Assembly: GCA_965223025.1 (NCBI GenBank)
Contig: CBDCVP010000023.1
Location: 3,348,001-3,412,000, forward strand
DNA from: JABDMH01 sp965223025
Lineage (GTDB): Bacteria > Bacteroidota > Bacteroidia > Chitinophagales > Saprospiraceae
DNA length: 64,000 nt
Reading direction: 5' to 3'
Made by a program: the position numbers and the translations under genes. How positions within the stretch are numbered: position 1 is the stretch's first letter; each line of letters starts with the position of its first letter. The notes beneath the pieces are model-generated. The model had not been told where the DNA came from. It did no database searches and was given only the letters and a program-made list of their open reading frames with translations. Shown one piece after another: positions 63,669-64,000 of this stretch.

Positions 63669-63865
63669 TGGTTCTAGTGATAACATAATCGCAAAGGTTT
63701 ACTCATCATAGAAAATCGAAAAGGGAACGGCCGAAATTAACTTTTTTGCATAGATATGATGGCAAGGAAGTCATTTGCATTTAGGGCGTGTCCAGCCAAG
63801 GTAGCACTTTGGAAGAAGAGGAGTGAAGGCTTAGTCATCACCGCTGACCTACCAGCATCCTTCGC

Positions 63866-64000
63866 TCACCGATCTGCCACCAGGGCCGTCACAAATCTGA
63901 TGCGGATGCCCAGGTACAGCGGGGAAGAAGAGCAATCTGGCAGCAGAGATCCAAAACGATCGAAAACATCTTGGTAGGGCCACCTCTTCAGTCCGTATTG
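63866..64000 (-). other. Possible 3' end of a minus-strand gene cut by the window edge
   Basis: A minus-strand frame is open from the window edge for 44 codons and ends at 63866 (KRWPYQDVFDRFGSLLPDCS, then YLGIRIRFV). Composition is protein-like but the family cannot be named. A chance frame on the opposite strand covers the same bases. Confidence 0.3.

Noticed and set aside
63756..63977. 73-codon plus-strand frame near the right edge
   Set aside because: Composition (many Arg, Ser and Lys without hydrophobic pattern) does not look like a gene, and a minus-strand frame open to the edge is at least as likely.

Overview
The window looks like a chromosomal piece of a Bacteroidota bacterium, most likely a Saprospiria-type (aquatic or marine) lineage. 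Signs seen in the sequence are type IX secretion sorting domains of both kinds (a gliding-motility C-terminal domain at 7176-9443 and a type A domain at 34280-36319), a SusC-like TonB receptor next to a DUF4249 lipoprotein, FtsX/MacB-type permeases, three formylglycine sulfatases, few Shine-Dalgarno sequences and one good TAnnTTTG promoter element. The species assignment is inference.

Layout. 1-4.6 kb: end of a TonB receptor, a pectate-lyase-like PL10 protein with a frameshifted small partner, a ketoacyl synthase III and a small secreted protein with a clear terminator. 4.8-10.4 kb: sulfatase, esterase, IgGFc-binding/PKD surface protein and a second hydrolase, all on the plus strand. 10.4-16.7 kb: an MFP-RND-TolC efflux operon with an EEP-family hydrolase at its end. 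17-24.8 kb: a lipoprotein with a CxxCH motif, an FtsX permease followed by a 105-bp tandem array, a DUF1697 protein and a TPR/nucleotidyl-cyclase gene broken by one base. 24.8-27.2 kb: a methyltransferase gene cut by an IS4-family element; removing the element and one 9-bp target copy restores the frame exactly. 27.6-34 kb: DUF1961 protein, OmpA lipoprotein, PHP-like and amidohydrolase-like secreted proteins and an ECF sigma factor. 34.3-43.2 kb: a fibronectin-III T9SS cargo and a compact minus-strand operon (ROK kinase, MFS transporter, SIS protein, GH9-CE4 fusion, NagX-like acyltransferase) that looks like an amino-sugar oligosaccharide pathway, with an IS1595 element inserted just upstream.

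46.2-54.9 kb is the most unusual part. A tRNA-Pro(UGG) gene on the minus strand (54795-54869) is followed, in its own direction, by 27 tandem units of 111-113 bp. Each unit is a chimera: one part is the 3' half of this tRNA with its downstream flank, the other is the last ~19 codons of a small GIY-YIG nuclease gene. Two full GIY-YIG genes, each followed by three more units, continue the array. A tRNA-type terminator closes each block. An IS21 element has landed inside one of these terminators. A truncated GIY-YIG copy lies beyond an AbiE-type toxin-antitoxin pair. I read this as a tRNA-anchored mobile module and its amplified debris; I do not know a described system with this architecture.

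55-64 kb: a periplasmic binding-protein-like gene, a sulfatase C-terminal fragment, a complete sulfatase, DUF4249/TonB receptor pair and a third sulfatase. Four genes in the window (2.5, 22.6, 47.2 and 49.2 kb) carry single-base frameshifts, so either gene decay or residual sequencing error must be kept in mind throughout.
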